This document shows positions 16,812 through 25,167 of a stretch of 64,000 nt of DNA, in pieces. The notes beneath the pieces were generated by a model. That model was not told where the DNA came from. It saw only the letters and a program-made list of their open reading frames with translations, and made no database searches. The position numbers were made by a program, and so were the translations under genes. Positions within the stretch are counted from its first letter, which is position 1. Every line of letters starts with the position of its first letter. The DNA lies in the NCBI GenBank assembly GCA_040877625.1, contig JBBDNK010000033.1, positions 124,001-188,000 of the forward strand, in the 5' to 3' direction. Origin of the DNA: Methylonatrum sp040877625 (lineage in GTDB: Bacteria; Pseudomonadota; Gammaproteobacteria; Nitrococcales; Aquisalimonadaceae).

Positions 16812-17081
16812 GTGAATATCTGGGTAATCACTATCGTGCTCACAGTACTGTCGCTGGCGATGGGCCTGGCGTTCGTGCGTCTGGTCAAGGGCCCTACCCT
16901 GCCCGACCGCGTCGTTGCGCTGGAGCTGATCGCTTCGATTACCGTGGCGATCATTGTGGCCTACGCGATGCTCACCGATGTTGCCGCGTTCATTGACGTG
17001 GCACTGGTACTGGCACTGACCGGGTTCATGGCGGCGGTGGGCTTCGCCCGCTTTATCGAACATGGAGGCAGCCGCGAATGA
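16812..17081 (+). CDS. mrpF: Mrp/Mnh Na+/H+ antiporter subunit F
   Basis: 89-residue MnhF subunit with three helices and the family block RLVKGPTLPDRVVALE. I prefer the GTG at 16812 because a strong GAGGGGG ribosome site sits 6 bases upstream. A TTG at 16797, overlapping the mrpE stop, would add five residues. Confidence 0.95.
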   Translation: MNIWVITIVLTVLSLAMGLAFVRLVKGPTLPDRVVALELIASITVAIIVAYAMLTDVAAFIDVALVLALTGFMAAVGFARFIEHGGSRE

Positions 17082-17479
17082 GCAACGCCATTGCAGCCAT
17101 ACTGGCCCTGTTGGGCGCGGCGTTCGTGCTGATCGGGGCGTTGGGCGTGATGCGCATGCCGGATCTGATGCTCCGCATGCACGCCACCACCAAGGCGGGC
17201 GCTCTCGGAGGCGGGCTGCTCGCCATCTCCGCGGGCGTGCATTTCGGAGATGCATCCGTCATGGTGCGGGCCATCGCCATACTCGGCTTCGTCATACTGA
17301 CCGCCCCCATAGCCGCGCATGTGATCGCCCGCGCAGCCTACTTTACCGGCGTGGAGTTCTGGGACAAGACCTTGAAGGATGAGCTGCGGGAGAAGCTTGA
17401 TACCCGCGGACACGTTCTCTATAGCGGATTCGAGACCAAGGATGTCGGGCACGCCGACAAACCCGATGCGGACAACTGA
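17078..17479 (+). CDS. mrpG: Mrp/Mnh Na+/H+ antiporter subunit G
   Basis: 133-residue MnhG subunit with three helices and the typical GALGVMRMPDLMLRMHATTKAG motif. The C-terminal about 40 residues are hydrophilic. The ATG overlaps the mrpF stop by 4 bp. It is the last antiporter gene; its 3' end overlaps the likely nadC start, so nadC is probably cotranscribed. Confidence 0.95.
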   Translation: MSNAIAAILALLGAAFVLIGALGVMRMPDLMLRMHATTKAGALGGGLLAISAGVHFGDASVMVRAIAILGFVILTAPIAAHVIARAAYFTGVEFWDKTLKDELREKLDTRGHVLYSGFETKDVGHADKPDADN

Positions 17480-18314
17480 GCCGTACCTGCGAGCGCAGGC
17501 TGAAGCGGACGCGCGCCGCGCCCTGGATGAAGACGTCGGCAGCGGCGATCTCACTGCCGACCTGATTCCACCGCAACGGCGTATGGAGGCGACCGTCATC
17601 AGCCGCGAGCCGGCCGTCCTATGCGGGCGGGAATGGTTCGACGCTGTCTACCGGCTTCTTGATACCGAAGTCACCATCGACTGGCTGGTAAAGGACGGTG
17701 ATTCGGTAACCACCGATCAGGTGATCTGCCAGCTTACCGGCCCTGCCCGCAGCGTGGTTACCGGCGAACGCCCGGCATTGAATTTTCTGCAGACGCTGTC
17801 CGGCACGGCGACCGCCGCACGCCCCTATTGCGAGGCAGTAGCCGGAACGGGAGCGCGCATCCTTGATACCCGCAAAACCCTCCCCGGCCTGCGGGTTGCC
17901 CAGAAATACGCGACCGCTTGCGGCGGCTGCCAGAACCACAGGCAGGGACTGTTTGACGCCATTCTAATCAAGGAAAACCACATCCACGCAGCCGGCTCCA
18001 TTGCCGCGGCGGTGCGTGCGGCACGGCAACTTCACCCGAGCGTGACCGTCGAGGTGGAAACAGAAAACCTGGAAGAATTCCGCGAAGCCATTGCCGTCGG
18101 CGCGGACACCATCATGCTCGATAATTTCAGCCTCGAGGAAATGCGTGCCGCACGAACAATCGGCGGCCCCGGCGCTGTTCTCGAAGTTTCGGGCAATGTG
18201 GATCTGGACAGCGTCCGGGCCATCGCCGAGACCGGGGTGGACTTCATCTCGGTTGGTGCAATGACCAAGCATCTGCGGGCCATCGACCTGTCCATGCGCT
18301 TCCTGCAGAGCTGA
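17466..18314 (+). CDS. nadC: Nicotinate-nucleotide pyrophosphorylase (quinolinate phosphoribosyltransferase)
   Basis: Converts quinolinate and PRPP to nicotinate mononucleotide in de novo NAD synthesis. From the ATG at 17466 it has 282 residues, close to E. coli NadC (297); an ATG at 17442 (290 residues) is equally possible, and both overlap mrpG. Family motifs: EDVGSGDLTADLIP; ERPALNFLQTLSGTAT; LDTRKTLPGLR with substrate-binding Arg and Lys; ILIKENHI; EVETENLEE; and TIMLDNF. Linkage to mrp is probably by transcription only; I see no functional tie. Confidence 0.94.
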   Translation: MRTTEPYLRAQAEADARRALDEDVGSGDLTADLIPPQRRMEATVISREPAVLCGREWFDAVYRLLDTEVTIDWLVKDGDSVTTDQVICQLTGPARSVVTGERPALNFLQTLSGTATAARPYCEAVAGTGARILDTRKTLPGLRVAQKYATACGGCQNHRQGLFDAILIKENHIHAAGSIAAAVRAARQLHPSVTVEVETENLEEFREAIAVGADTIMLDNFSLEEMRAARTIGGPGAVLEVSGNVDLDSVRAIAETGVDFISVGAMTKHLRAIDLSMRFLQS

Positions 18315-18338
18315 ACTTCCCCGCGCGCTAGCCGAGGC

Positions 18339-19208
18339 TCACTCCGGGCGCATGGTCTCCTGCACCAGCAGACGCGCCTCATGGAGACTCTGTTCGGCCT
18401 CGCTCAGGCAGTCGCGCAATTGCGACCAGTTGAATCGCAGGCGTCGCAGCGTCGGCTCGGACAGCATCGGTATGGCGTCATCACCCGGATACCCCACCTG
18501 TAGCCCACGGGCCAGTATGTCGGCCACGTGAATCACCGCCGCAAGTTGGCTGGCGGGCGGATCGGTGCGTTCGGGCTGGTGGTGCGTGCCAATGATCTCC
18601 ACCAGTTGTGTCGACAGGCCCCAGGCGCTTGCCACCTGCTCGCCTATCATGCAGTGGTCATAACCCAGCACGGCGGCTTCAGCGTCCCTGATCCAGGTAT
18701 CGTGCCGCAACTGGTACTGCAGCACGGCCGAGAACTCTCTGGGGAAGTGCACATCCAGTACCAGTCGCCCCATATCGTGCAGCAAGCCGCCAACAAAGGC
18801 CTGTGAGGGATCAAGACCGATATTGCGGGCCATGAGCCTGGACAGCACGCCAACCGCGGCGGAATGCTCCCAGAACCGGAACCGATCGAACTGCTCCCCC
18901 GTCAACCCGGAAGGCGATGCCGGCAGCAGATGCATGACCGCGGCCGCGGTCGCCACCTGGCGCAGAACGTCGGGCTCCAGAGCCATCACCACTTCGCCGA
19001 CCGACCCGCCTCGGCGCGCACCGTCGACGAGCGTCGATATCGCCAGGCGGTGAAAGCGGCGTGCGAGCAGCGGATCATCGTCAAGGATGGAAACCAGGCT
19101 CCAGGGCGACGGCACAGCCGCACCAATACACTCGAGCAACCGGGAGGCTGCCCCGGTGGGAATCGGTAAATTCAAGGGCCTGCCACGGGAGATAATGGGC
19201 TGTAGCAT
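18339..19208 (-). CDS. HDOD domain protein
   Basis: Cytoplasmic HDOD-domain protein of 289 residues, starting at the ATG at 19208 that overlaps the upstream stop (TAATG). HDOD domains are HD-like output or signalling modules of unknown biochemistry, found in many gammaproteobacteria. Visible features are the HD-like segments GLLHDMGRLVLDVHFP (near 145-160) and YDHCMIGEQVASAWGL (near 180), and a THHQPE motif near 213. No receiver, GGDEF or other partner domain is fused. Translational coupling with the preceding small protein suggests they work together. Confidence 0.85.
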   Translation of the reverse strand: MLQPIISRGRPLNLPIPTGAASRLLECIGAAVPSPWSLVSILDDDPLLARRFHRLAISTLVDGARRGGSVGEVVMALEPDVLRQVATAAAVMHLLPASPSGLTGEQFDRFRFWEHSAAVGVLSRLMARNIGLDPSQAFVGGLLHDMGRLVLDVHFPREFSAVLQYQLRHDTWIRDAEAAVLGYDHCMIGEQVASAWGLSTQLVEIIGTHHQPERTDPPASQLAAVIHVADILARGLQVGYPGDDAIPMLSEPTLRRLRFNWSQLRDCLSEAEQSLHEARLLVQETMRPE

Positions 19209-19525
19209 TAGCGATTGGTTCCCGTTCGGTGCTCCGAGAGCATGGCCCGTAGACGGCGCATGCCAGGCGAAAAACGCCAATGGCGGAACAGATGATCCAG
19301 GGATGCTTCCAGATAGGCCTTGCGGATGGCAAGAATCATGGAATCCGGCGCCACAATCACCGGCACACCTTTCAGGCCTGAAGCACGAAGACGATCAAGT
19401 AACGGCTGGTCTACGACACGGCCGGCTGGAGCCAGGAGGGTGTCGTCCGAATCCCTTACCTCGCGGCCCAGGACTTGCCCGACGGTAACGGCATTCGGTG
19501 AAAACACGACCACCCGCTTAAGCAT
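19208..19525 (-). CDS. Conserved small protein coupled to an HDOD gene
   Basis: 105-residue soluble protein starting MLKRVVVFSP at the ATG at 19525. I do not recognise a named domain. The middle (LLAPAGRVVDQPLLDRLRASGLKGVPVIV) resembles the short beta-strand segment found before HD-GYP and HDOD domains, where a default-value strand reads LLxxGxxVT. It may therefore be a split-off N-terminal module of the HDOD protein. The stop TAA shares a base with the ATG of the HDOD gene. A palindrome CCCCAATTGGGG lies 18 bp upstream of the start (19543-19554) and could be an operator. Confidence 0.7.
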   Translation of the reverse strand: MLKRVVVFSPNAVTVGQVLGREVRDSDDTLLAPAGRVVDQPLLDRLRASGLKGVPVIVAPDSMILAIRKAYLEASLDHLFRHWRFSPGMRRLRAMLSEHRTGTNR

Positions 19526-19672
19526 TCTTAGACGCTCCGAACCCCCAATTGGGGTCTTAACAGCCCCATCCGTTTGGCCATATTGATTTCTCAAAAGTCT
19601 ATCGGCTGCACTGATTACCAAGCGTGACCGGGTGCACAAACCGGGATTGGCAATCGCGAAAATTCGGTGGGA

Positions 19673-20275
19673 TCAGAAGGACGAATCGGGCTCGCGCAGA
19701 AAGGCGCGTTCGCGCGCGGATGAAGGTCTTCCGAGGATGTTGTTTCTGTGAGGAAATCGTCCAAAACGGACAACAATATCGCGATGTTTGCGCGCATAAT
19801 CGAGGAAGTTGTCAGCGAGCAGTCTGGCCGCCGGGACCGCGTCCGCAACCAGGGATTCAAAGCAGCGCACACTCAGTTCCTGACTCAACGGATCCTCCGC
19901 ATGCTCCAGGGGCATGTAGAGAAATACACGATGAATCCACGGCATCGATCGGTCCAGACCACACTCAACGGCATTCGTGGCAAGGGATAGCGCCTTGGGG
20001 TCGGCCGCGAATGCCGCGGGGGTATCCCGGAAGATGTTCCGGGAAAACTGATCAAGGGTGACGACCAGGGCAATCAGACCGGACGGCGCATTGCACCAGT
20101 GGTCCAGCGCGTTTGCCGATGCGTCGGCCAGTTGGGCACTGAAACGGCGCCGAATCTCCGCATCCTGGGCGTCATCCTTGCCGAACCAGAGCGACATCCG
20201 GTCATCGGCTGGAAGACCATCTTCGGTAAGTTGTCCGAACCAGTAGATCAGCGTCTGTTCGATACCCGCTACCAT
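19673..20275 (-). CDS. DUF924 family protein
   Basis: 200-residue soluble all-helical protein of the DUF924 family (TPR-like fold), found across bacteria and eukaryotes, function unknown. Family hallmarks are IYWFG, LWFG, IALVVTLDQFSRNIFRDTPAAFA, and the MPLEHAEDPLSQE block. The ATG at 20275 is preferred over an upstream codon at 20284. It follows the ScpB-like gene by about 30 bp on the same strand and is probably the last gene of the short operon behind the second catabolic promoter; whether it belongs to the pathway is unclear. Confidence 0.88.
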   Translation of the reverse strand: MVAGIEQTLIYWFGQLTEDGLPADDRMSLWFGKDDAQDAEIRRRFSAQLADASANALDHWCNAPSGLIALVVTLDQFSRNIFRDTPAAFAADPKALSLATNAVECGLDRSMPWIHRVFLYMPLEHAEDPLSQELSVRCFESLVADAVPAARLLADNFLDYARKHRDIVVRFGRFPHRNNILGRPSSARERAFLREPDSSF

Positions 20276-20304
20276 GTCCCGCAACCTCCTGCCCGCAGTC
20301 CGAT

Positions 20305-21090
20305 TCAGTCGCCGTTGAACGCAGGCTTGCGCTTCTCCCTGAACGCCAGGATGCCTTCGTGGTGATCATTGCTTTCGAAGACGGCCTGACGTAGTGCCTG
20401 AATGCGCTCGAACTCCTGTGGGGGCAAGGGATTGGCCGACGCCAGGAGTCTCAATTCCTCTTTCATGACCGCAATGCTGAGCGGCGCATTGGCGGCAATC
20501 TGGCGCGCAAGATTGACCGTGAATGCCTCAAGCTCGGCATTGGCGACCACATGATTGACCATCCCGAGCCGCTCGGCCCGCTGGGCGTCGATCGGTTGCG
20601 CCGTAAACGCCATCTCCTTGATGCTGCGAAGATTGGCGGCATTCATAAAGGTTACCATGCCGGAAATATTGTAAGGTACGCCGATCTTCGCCGGCGTAAA
20701 GGCAAACGTCGCATTCGACGCCGCCACCACCAGATCACAGGCGAACGCGGTTTCACAGCCGCCGCCCCACACCGACCCCTCGATCATCGCCACCACCGGC
20801 GCGGAATGCAGCTCAATCGCCCTGATCAGTCTGCGCACCGGAGCATCCCATTCCAGCGGATCCCGATGCAATTCCGGATGCTCGTTAATATCGTGCCCCG
20901 CCGACCATACCTGCGCGCCGGGCCCGGCGCGCAGAATCACGACGCGCACCTGCTGCCGTTTGAAATCCGCGAGCGTCGCGATCACGGCGTCAACCAGCGC
21001 GGTACTGAGCACATTGCGCTTCTTTACGTGGTTGAACGTGATGAACCCGATCCGGTCCTCAACGGTAGCCAGGACTAACGGCATCTGCAT
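20305..21090 (-). CDS. scpB: ScpB-like methylmalonyl-CoA/malonyl-CoA decarboxylase (crotonase fold)
   Basis: Crotonase-superfamily protein of 261 residues, the same length and register as E. coli ScpB (YgfG), which decarboxylates methylmalonyl-CoA to propionyl-CoA. It shares SAGHDINE, EGSVWGG and GVPYN, and the E. coli active-site residues His66, Gly110 and Tyr140 fall at exactly 66, 110 and 140. The C-terminal MKEELRLL and FERIQALRQAVFESNDHHEG blocks also match. It lacks the two glutamates of true enoyl-CoA hydratases. Malonyl-CoA may also be a substrate (inference). It sits 9 bp after a Rieske ferredoxin gene and close to a MatB-like synthetase that would supply its substrate. Confidence 0.85.
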   Translation of the reverse strand: MQMPLVLATVEDRIGFITFNHVKKRNVLSTALVDAVIATLADFKRQQVRVVILRAGPGAQVWSAGHDINEHPELHRDPLEWDAPVRRLIRAIELHSAPVVAMIEGSVWGGGCETAFACDLVVAASNATFAFTPAKIGVPYNISGMVTFMNAANLRSIKEMAFTAQPIDAQRAERLGMVNHVVANAELEAFTVNLARQIAANAPLSIAVMKEELRLLASANPLPPQEFERIQALRQAVFESNDHHEGILAFREKRKPAFNGD

Positions 21091-21099
21091 TGCCTCCTT

Positions 21100-21444
21100 C
21101 TAGGGAGCATCCCGCATATCGATACAGACCTGCCCGTCAATGACTTCAGTGCGATAGGCCCTGATCGGATCAACCGCCGGAAATGCCGTGGCGCGTCCAT
21201 CACGGATGCAGAACTTCCCCGAATGCCAGGGACATTCCACCTCATCGCCTTCCACGAATCCGTCGCTTAACGATGCCTCTCCATGCGTGCAGGTATCATC
21301 GGTGACGTAATAGCCGTCGTCCAGTTGGAACACCGCCAGCGGTGGCAATCCCTCGATGACAACGCGCACGGGAATATCGGCATCCACATCGGAGGCGGCA
21401 CAAAGCGGCCGCCAGTTCGGTGCGGATGAATCAGCTGAAGACAT
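21100..21444 (-). CDS. Rieske [2Fe-2S] ferredoxin (oxygenase-type)
   Basis: 114-residue soluble Rieske ferredoxin like those that pass electrons to aromatic-ring dioxygenases (BphF/NdoA class). Cluster ligands are C52 and H54 (CTHGEASL) and C71 and H74 (CPWHSG). The ATG at 21444 begins the domain directly. It is the first gene behind the second TTGGT-N3-ACCAA promoter and is followed by the decarboxylase gene after 9 bp. No oxygenase alpha or beta subunit and no ferredoxin reductase are in the window, so its electron acceptor lies elsewhere or is unconventional. Confidence 0.9.
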   Translation of the reverse strand: MSSADSSAPNWRPLCAASDVDADIPVRVVIEGLPPLAVFQLDDGYYVTDDTCTHGEASLSDGFVEGDEVECPWHSGKFCIRDGRATAFPAVDPIRAYRTEVIDGQVCIDMRDAP

Positions 21445-21501
21445 TGCGAAAACCCCGATACTGAACCTGACGTGCCGGTGCATAAGCCTGACAGTCAAAT
21501 A

Positions 21502-21556
21502 CTGGTGATACCAAATTGGTTGCACCAATCGTACGTAGCATCTTTACATTCGTCAA
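21502..21556 (-). promoter_or_regulatory. Promoter with tandem TTGGT-N3-ACCAA operators upstream of the Rieske gene
   Basis: On the minus strand TTGACG (plus 21551-21556), a 17-bp spacer and TACGAT (21528-21533) form a good sigma-70 promoter just past the tctA stop. Two inverted repeats follow: TTGGT-TGC-ACCAA (21516-21528, perfect) and CTGGT-GAT-ACCAA (21502-21514), 14 bp apart, the first sharing its last base with the -10. The sequence matches the GntR/FadR-subfamily (PdhR-like) pattern. The layout is the same as the promoter of tctC at 30 kb. Binding here should repress. Confidence 0.8.
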
Positions 21557-21557
21557 A

Positions 21558-23090
21558 CTACAACCCCTGTGCGTCTTTCGCGGCAGCCGCCGCCACCGAA
21601 CGCTGGCGATATGCGCCGTAAAGTACCCGCGCGATCGCCCACGCCAGCATGGCCAGAGTGATGGTCAGAATGGTCGCGCTGATCGGTCGCTCGAAGAAAA
21701 TCATCAACTCGCCGCGCGAGAGCAGCATCGTCCGGCGAAAGGACTCCTCCATCATCGGGCCAAGAATGAAACCCAGCAGCAAAGGTGCGGGCTGGAAGCG
21801 AAATACGCTCATGGCGTACCCCAGGGCGCCGATCACGGCCACCATGTAGATGTCGAAAATGTTATTGCCGGCACTGTATACGCCCAGGCTGATGAATATC
21901 AGGATCACCGGATACAATACCCGATACGGAATCCGCAGCAGGCTCACCCAGACACCGATCAAGGGAATGTTCAGCACCAGCAGCATGATATTGCCGACCA
22001 CGAAGCTGGCGATCAGCCCCCAGAACAGCTCCGGCTGCTCAAGCATCAACAAGGGGCCGGGTGTTATGCCGTGCATGATCAGGGCGCCGAGCATCAGTGC
22101 CATGACCACGTCGCCGGGTATGCCCAGCGTCAGCGTCGGCACGAAAGCTGTCTGCACGGAGGCATTATTCGCCGCTTCGGGAGCGGATACCCCCTCGATC
22201 GCACCCTGGCCGAAGCGTGCCGGATCCGCGGCGAGTTTCTTTTCAAAGGCGTAAGCCATGAAAGACGATATGGATGCACCGGTGCCCGGCAGCGCTCCGA
22301 AAAACGCGCCAACGCCCGAACCACGCAGCATCGGCCAGGCAGAGTCCCGCCAGTCCTGCCGCGTCGGCAGCATCGACCGCAGGCTGATTTTCTGACCCGC
22401 GCCGGTCGGAGCCGGGTTGTTGACGTTGGAGATGACCTCGGCAATTCCGAACACGCCCATGGCCAGTGCGATGATGCTCAGACCATCCATCAACGAATAA
22501 AAGCCGAAAGTAAAACGATCAATGCCGGTATTGATGTCGGTACCGATAGTACCAAGAAGCAAACCCAGAACGACCATCGCCAGGGATTTTGGCAGCGAAC
22601 CGGATGCCAGTGTCGAGGCTGCCATCAGGCCGAGCAGCATCAGCGTGAAATACTCCGCCGAGCCCAGTACCAGCGCCAGCTCCACAATAGCCGGTGCAAA
22701 CGAAATCAACAGCACCAGGCCAAACATGGCGCCCACGAAAGAGGCGATGGTTGTCATGAACAGCGCCACGCCGGCGCGCCCCTGCCTGGACATCGGGTAG
22801 CCATCGAGGCAGGCAACCGCGGATGTCGGCGTGCCCGGCAGATTCAACAGAATCGCCGCCGTGGAGCCGCCGTACTGGGCCCCGTAATACACGCCCGCGA
22901 GCATGATGATGGCCGGCGTCGGAGGAATATAATAGGTGATCGGCAACAGCAGCGAGATCGTTGCCAATGCACCAATGCCGGGCAGTACGCCAACCGCGGT
23001 ACCCAATAGAACGCCAAGGAAACAGTACATCAGCGTTATCGGCGTCAGCACGGTGGACATGCCGGCCATGAGGTTGGAAAGAAGATCCAT
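21558..23090 (-). CDS. tctA: Tripartite tricarboxylate transporter, large membrane subunit TctA (system 1)
   Basis: Large inner-membrane subunit of a TctABC secondary transporter, 510 residues with about 12 helices. Family signatures: GVLPGIGALATISLLLPIT, YGAQYGGSTAAILLNLPGTP and the second GALPGTGASISSFMAYAFEKK repeat, and SAPEAANNASVQTAFVPTLTLGIPG. It is the last gene of the tctC-to-tctA operon; its stop is directly followed by the promoter of the Rieske gene. The substrate is a carboxylate, and the neighbours suggest an aromatic acid or a (methyl)malonate-like diacid (inference). Confidence 0.95.
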   Translation of the reverse strand: MDLLSNLMAGMSTVLTPITLMYCFLGVLLGTAVGVLPGIGALATISLLLPITYYIPPTPAIIMLAGVYYGAQYGGSTAAILLNLPGTPTSAVACLDGYPMSRQGRAGVALFMTTIASFVGAMFGLVLLISFAPAIVELALVLGSAEYFTLMLLGLMAASTLASGSLPKSLAMVVLGLLLGTIGTDINTGIDRFTFGFYSLMDGLSIIALAMGVFGIAEVISNVNNPAPTGAGQKISLRSMLPTRQDWRDSAWPMLRGSGVGAFFGALPGTGASISSFMAYAFEKKLAADPARFGQGAIEGVSAPEAANNASVQTAFVPTLTLGIPGDVVMALMLGALIMHGITPGPLLMLEQPELFWGLIASFVVGNIMLLVLNIPLIGVWVSLLRIPYRVLYPVILIFISLGVYSAGNNIFDIYMVAVIGALGYAMSVFRFQPAPLLLGFILGPMMEESFRRTMLLSRGELMIFFERPISATILTITLAMLAWAIARVLYGAYRQRSVAAAAAKDAQGL

Positions 23091-23100
23091 CAGCCGACTC

Positions 23101-23547
23101 CTATTCCCACCATCCTAAAGGCAGGTTCATGTTCAGGCCGATTACGAAGATAAGCACCGTAATCACCGTGATCGACACCGCCACGGCAGCCCTGCCGCGC
23201 CAGGAAATGTTGCGATCCGCCAGCGTATAGACAAACGCGGTAATCAGCGTCGCCGCAATCATGCCAATGGATTTCAGCATGATGCCGAACAACACGGTGC
23301 CACCCACAACGATGGCCGCGGTACGCCACTGAATCGTCGGCATCGTGCCCGACCGCAACCATGCCGGAACGGCGATCATCAGACCGAGAGCGGCCAGAGA
23401 AACGCCCAGAACAACCGGGAAGAAGCCAGGGCCCATACGATAAAGCGACCCGAAATCGTATCGCTGCCCGTAAATTGCGCAGAATAGCCCGATGCTCGCC
23501 ATGACGGCACCGCCGAAGACGTCCTGATAGTCCCTGCCGCTCATCAC
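23101..23547 (-). CDS. tctB: Tripartite tricarboxylate transporter, small membrane subunit TctB (system 1)
   Basis: 148-residue TctB-type protein with four helices. The GPGFFPVVLGVSLAALGLMI segment is typical of the family. The start overlaps the end of the synthetase gene by 4 bp, and tctA begins 10 bp after the stop. It stabilises or assists TctA; little more is known of the family. Confidence 0.92.
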   Translation of the reverse strand: MMSGRDYQDVFGGAVMASIGLFCAIYGQRYDFGSLYRMGPGFFPVVLGVSLAALGLMIAVPAWLRSGTMPTIQWRTAAIVVGGTVLFGIMLKSIGMIAATLITAFVYTLADRNISWRGRAAVAVSITVITVLIFVIGLNMNLPLGWWE

Positions 23548-25082
23548 CGCCCCCCTTCCGCTGGCGGATCCGATCTGGCGAATCGCTCGCGAAGTACGTT
23601 CTTCTGCACCTTGCCCATGGCATTGCGCGGCAGCGCATCGACAAAATGCACGGCTTTGGGCACTTTGAAACCCGCCAGCTCCGACTTCACCGAGCGAATA
23701 ACCTCGTCCGCGCGAGGTGGTGATGTTACCTGGCCGTCGGCAACGACGATTGCCGTCACCGCCTCGCCGAAATCCGCGTCGGGAACGCCGATGACCGCAG
23801 ATTCGGCTATCCCCGGTATGGCGTCAATCACCTCTTCAATTTCCTTCGGGTAAACGTTCAGGCCACCGGAAATGATCAGATCCTTATTGCGCCCGATGAT
23901 GGTCAGATAGCCGTCGGCACTCAGCATCCCAAGATCCCCGGTCTTGAAATAGCCATCGGCCGTATGCTCTTCGGCCGTCTTCTCCGGCAGCCGCCAGTAC
24001 CCGGCAAAGACGTTGGCACCCTTGACCTCGACATGCCCCGTGGTGTCGGGCGGCACCGGCCGACCGGTATCGTCGACCACGCGCAGGGAGACGCCCGGCA
24101 ACGCCGGACCCACCGTGCCGCAACGCCGTTCGCCCTCATAGGGGTTGGACGTGAACATGCCGCCCTCGGTCATCCCGTAACGCTCCAGGATGGTGTGGCC
24201 GGTGCGTTCCCGGAAGCTGGTGAAGGTTTCCGACAGCAGCGGCGCGGACCCCGAGATGAACAAGCGCATCGCGCTGCAGACCTGAGCGTCCAGCCCCGGC
24301 TCGGCGAGCAGCCGCGTGTAGTTTGTCGGTACACCCATGCAGACCGTGCTGCGAGGCAGCAGCTGCAGCACACGGGCGGGATCGAACCTGGGCTCGAACC
24401 AGATCGGGCTGCCGTTCCACAACGCGCAGTGCAACGCCACGAACAGTCCATGCAGATGGAAGATCGGCAGGATGTGCAGCAAGACATCGTCCGGGCGGAA
24501 CCCCCAGTGACCGTGCAGCACGGTGACGCCCACGGTCAGGTTGCGATGCGTCAGCATTGCACCCTTGGCACGGCCGGTGGTCCCCGAGGTATAGAGGATG
24601 GCCGCCAGGTCATTGTCATCCCGGAGCACGGTCTCGAAGTGCGGCGCTTCCGTCGCCGCCCGGTCCGGCAATTCGCCGCTGCCATCATCCGCCATCGTTA
24701 GTACATGCGCCACGCCCGCCGAGGTCGCCAGCTCCCGCGCCAGGCCGGCAATCTGCGGCCGACACACGAAAACGGCAGGCTGCGCATCGGTCAGCAGGTG
24801 GACTATCTCGCTGCGCTGGTAGCCCGGGTTCATGGGCAGGAAGACACAGCCTGCGCGCAGGCAGCCAAGATAGAGCAACACCGCCTCGGGAGACTTGCCG
24901 ACCTGGGCGGCGACGCGGTCTCCCGGCCGGGCGCCGAGGGACACCAGCAGATTGGCATAGCGTGCGCTTTGCGCCCGCAACTCACCGTACGTAATGACGC
25001 GCCCATCGGGCAATCGCATGCAGGGTGCCGAGCCATCCGATGGAAAGCGCGCTTCAAACTGCTTGTAGAGATTCTTGTTCAT
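23544..25082 (-). CDS. matB: MatB-like malonyl-CoA / methylmalonyl-CoA synthetase
   Basis: ATP-dependent acyl-CoA synthetase of the ANL superfamily, 512 residues. The AMP-binding loop is YTSGTTGRAKG (164-174). The MatB-typical block around ERYGMTEGGMFTSNPYEGER includes R301, which in MatB recognises the distal carboxylate of malonate. VKGANVFAGYWRLPEKT, FKTGDLG, the hinge GRNKDLIISGGLNVYP and the catalytic Lys in GKVQKNVL follow. These match Rhizobium/Rhodopseudomonas MatB better than aryl- or medium-chain ligases. Product malonyl- or methylmalonyl-CoA would feed the ScpB-like enzyme. It overlaps tctB by 4 bp. Confidence 0.85.
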   Translation of the reverse strand: MNKNLYKQFEARFPSDGSAPCMRLPDGRVITYGELRAQSARYANLLVSLGARPGDRVAAQVGKSPEAVLLYLGCLRAGCVFLPMNPGYQRSEIVHLLTDAQPAVFVCRPQIAGLARELATSAGVAHVLTMADDGSGELPDRAATEAPHFETVLRDDNDLAAILYTSGTTGRAKGAMLTHRNLTVGVTVLHGHWGFRPDDVLLHILPIFHLHGLFVALHCALWNGSPIWFEPRFDPARVLQLLPRSTVCMGVPTNYTRLLAEPGLDAQVCSAMRLFISGSAPLLSETFTSFRERTGHTILERYGMTEGGMFTSNPYEGERRCGTVGPALPGVSLRVVDDTGRPVPPDTTGHVEVKGANVFAGYWRLPEKTAEEHTADGYFKTGDLGMLSADGYLTIIGRNKDLIISGGLNVYPKEIEEVIDAIPGIAESAVIGVPDADFGEAVTAIVVADGQVTSPPRADEVIRSVKSELAGFKVPKAVHFVDALPRNAMGKVQKNVLRERFARSDPPAEGGR

Positions 25083-25167
25083 GGCTTCAGGACGTCGGGG
25101 TGGATGGGGAGTGGACGCGTGGACGGGTCAGGTCCCGCATTCCGTTTCGCCAGCTTGCACGCCGGGC

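Noticed and set aside
20305..21090. Enoyl-CoA hydratase
   Set aside because: The two catalytic glutamates of hydratases are not present at the expected places, while the His66, Gly110, Tyr140 set of ScpB is.
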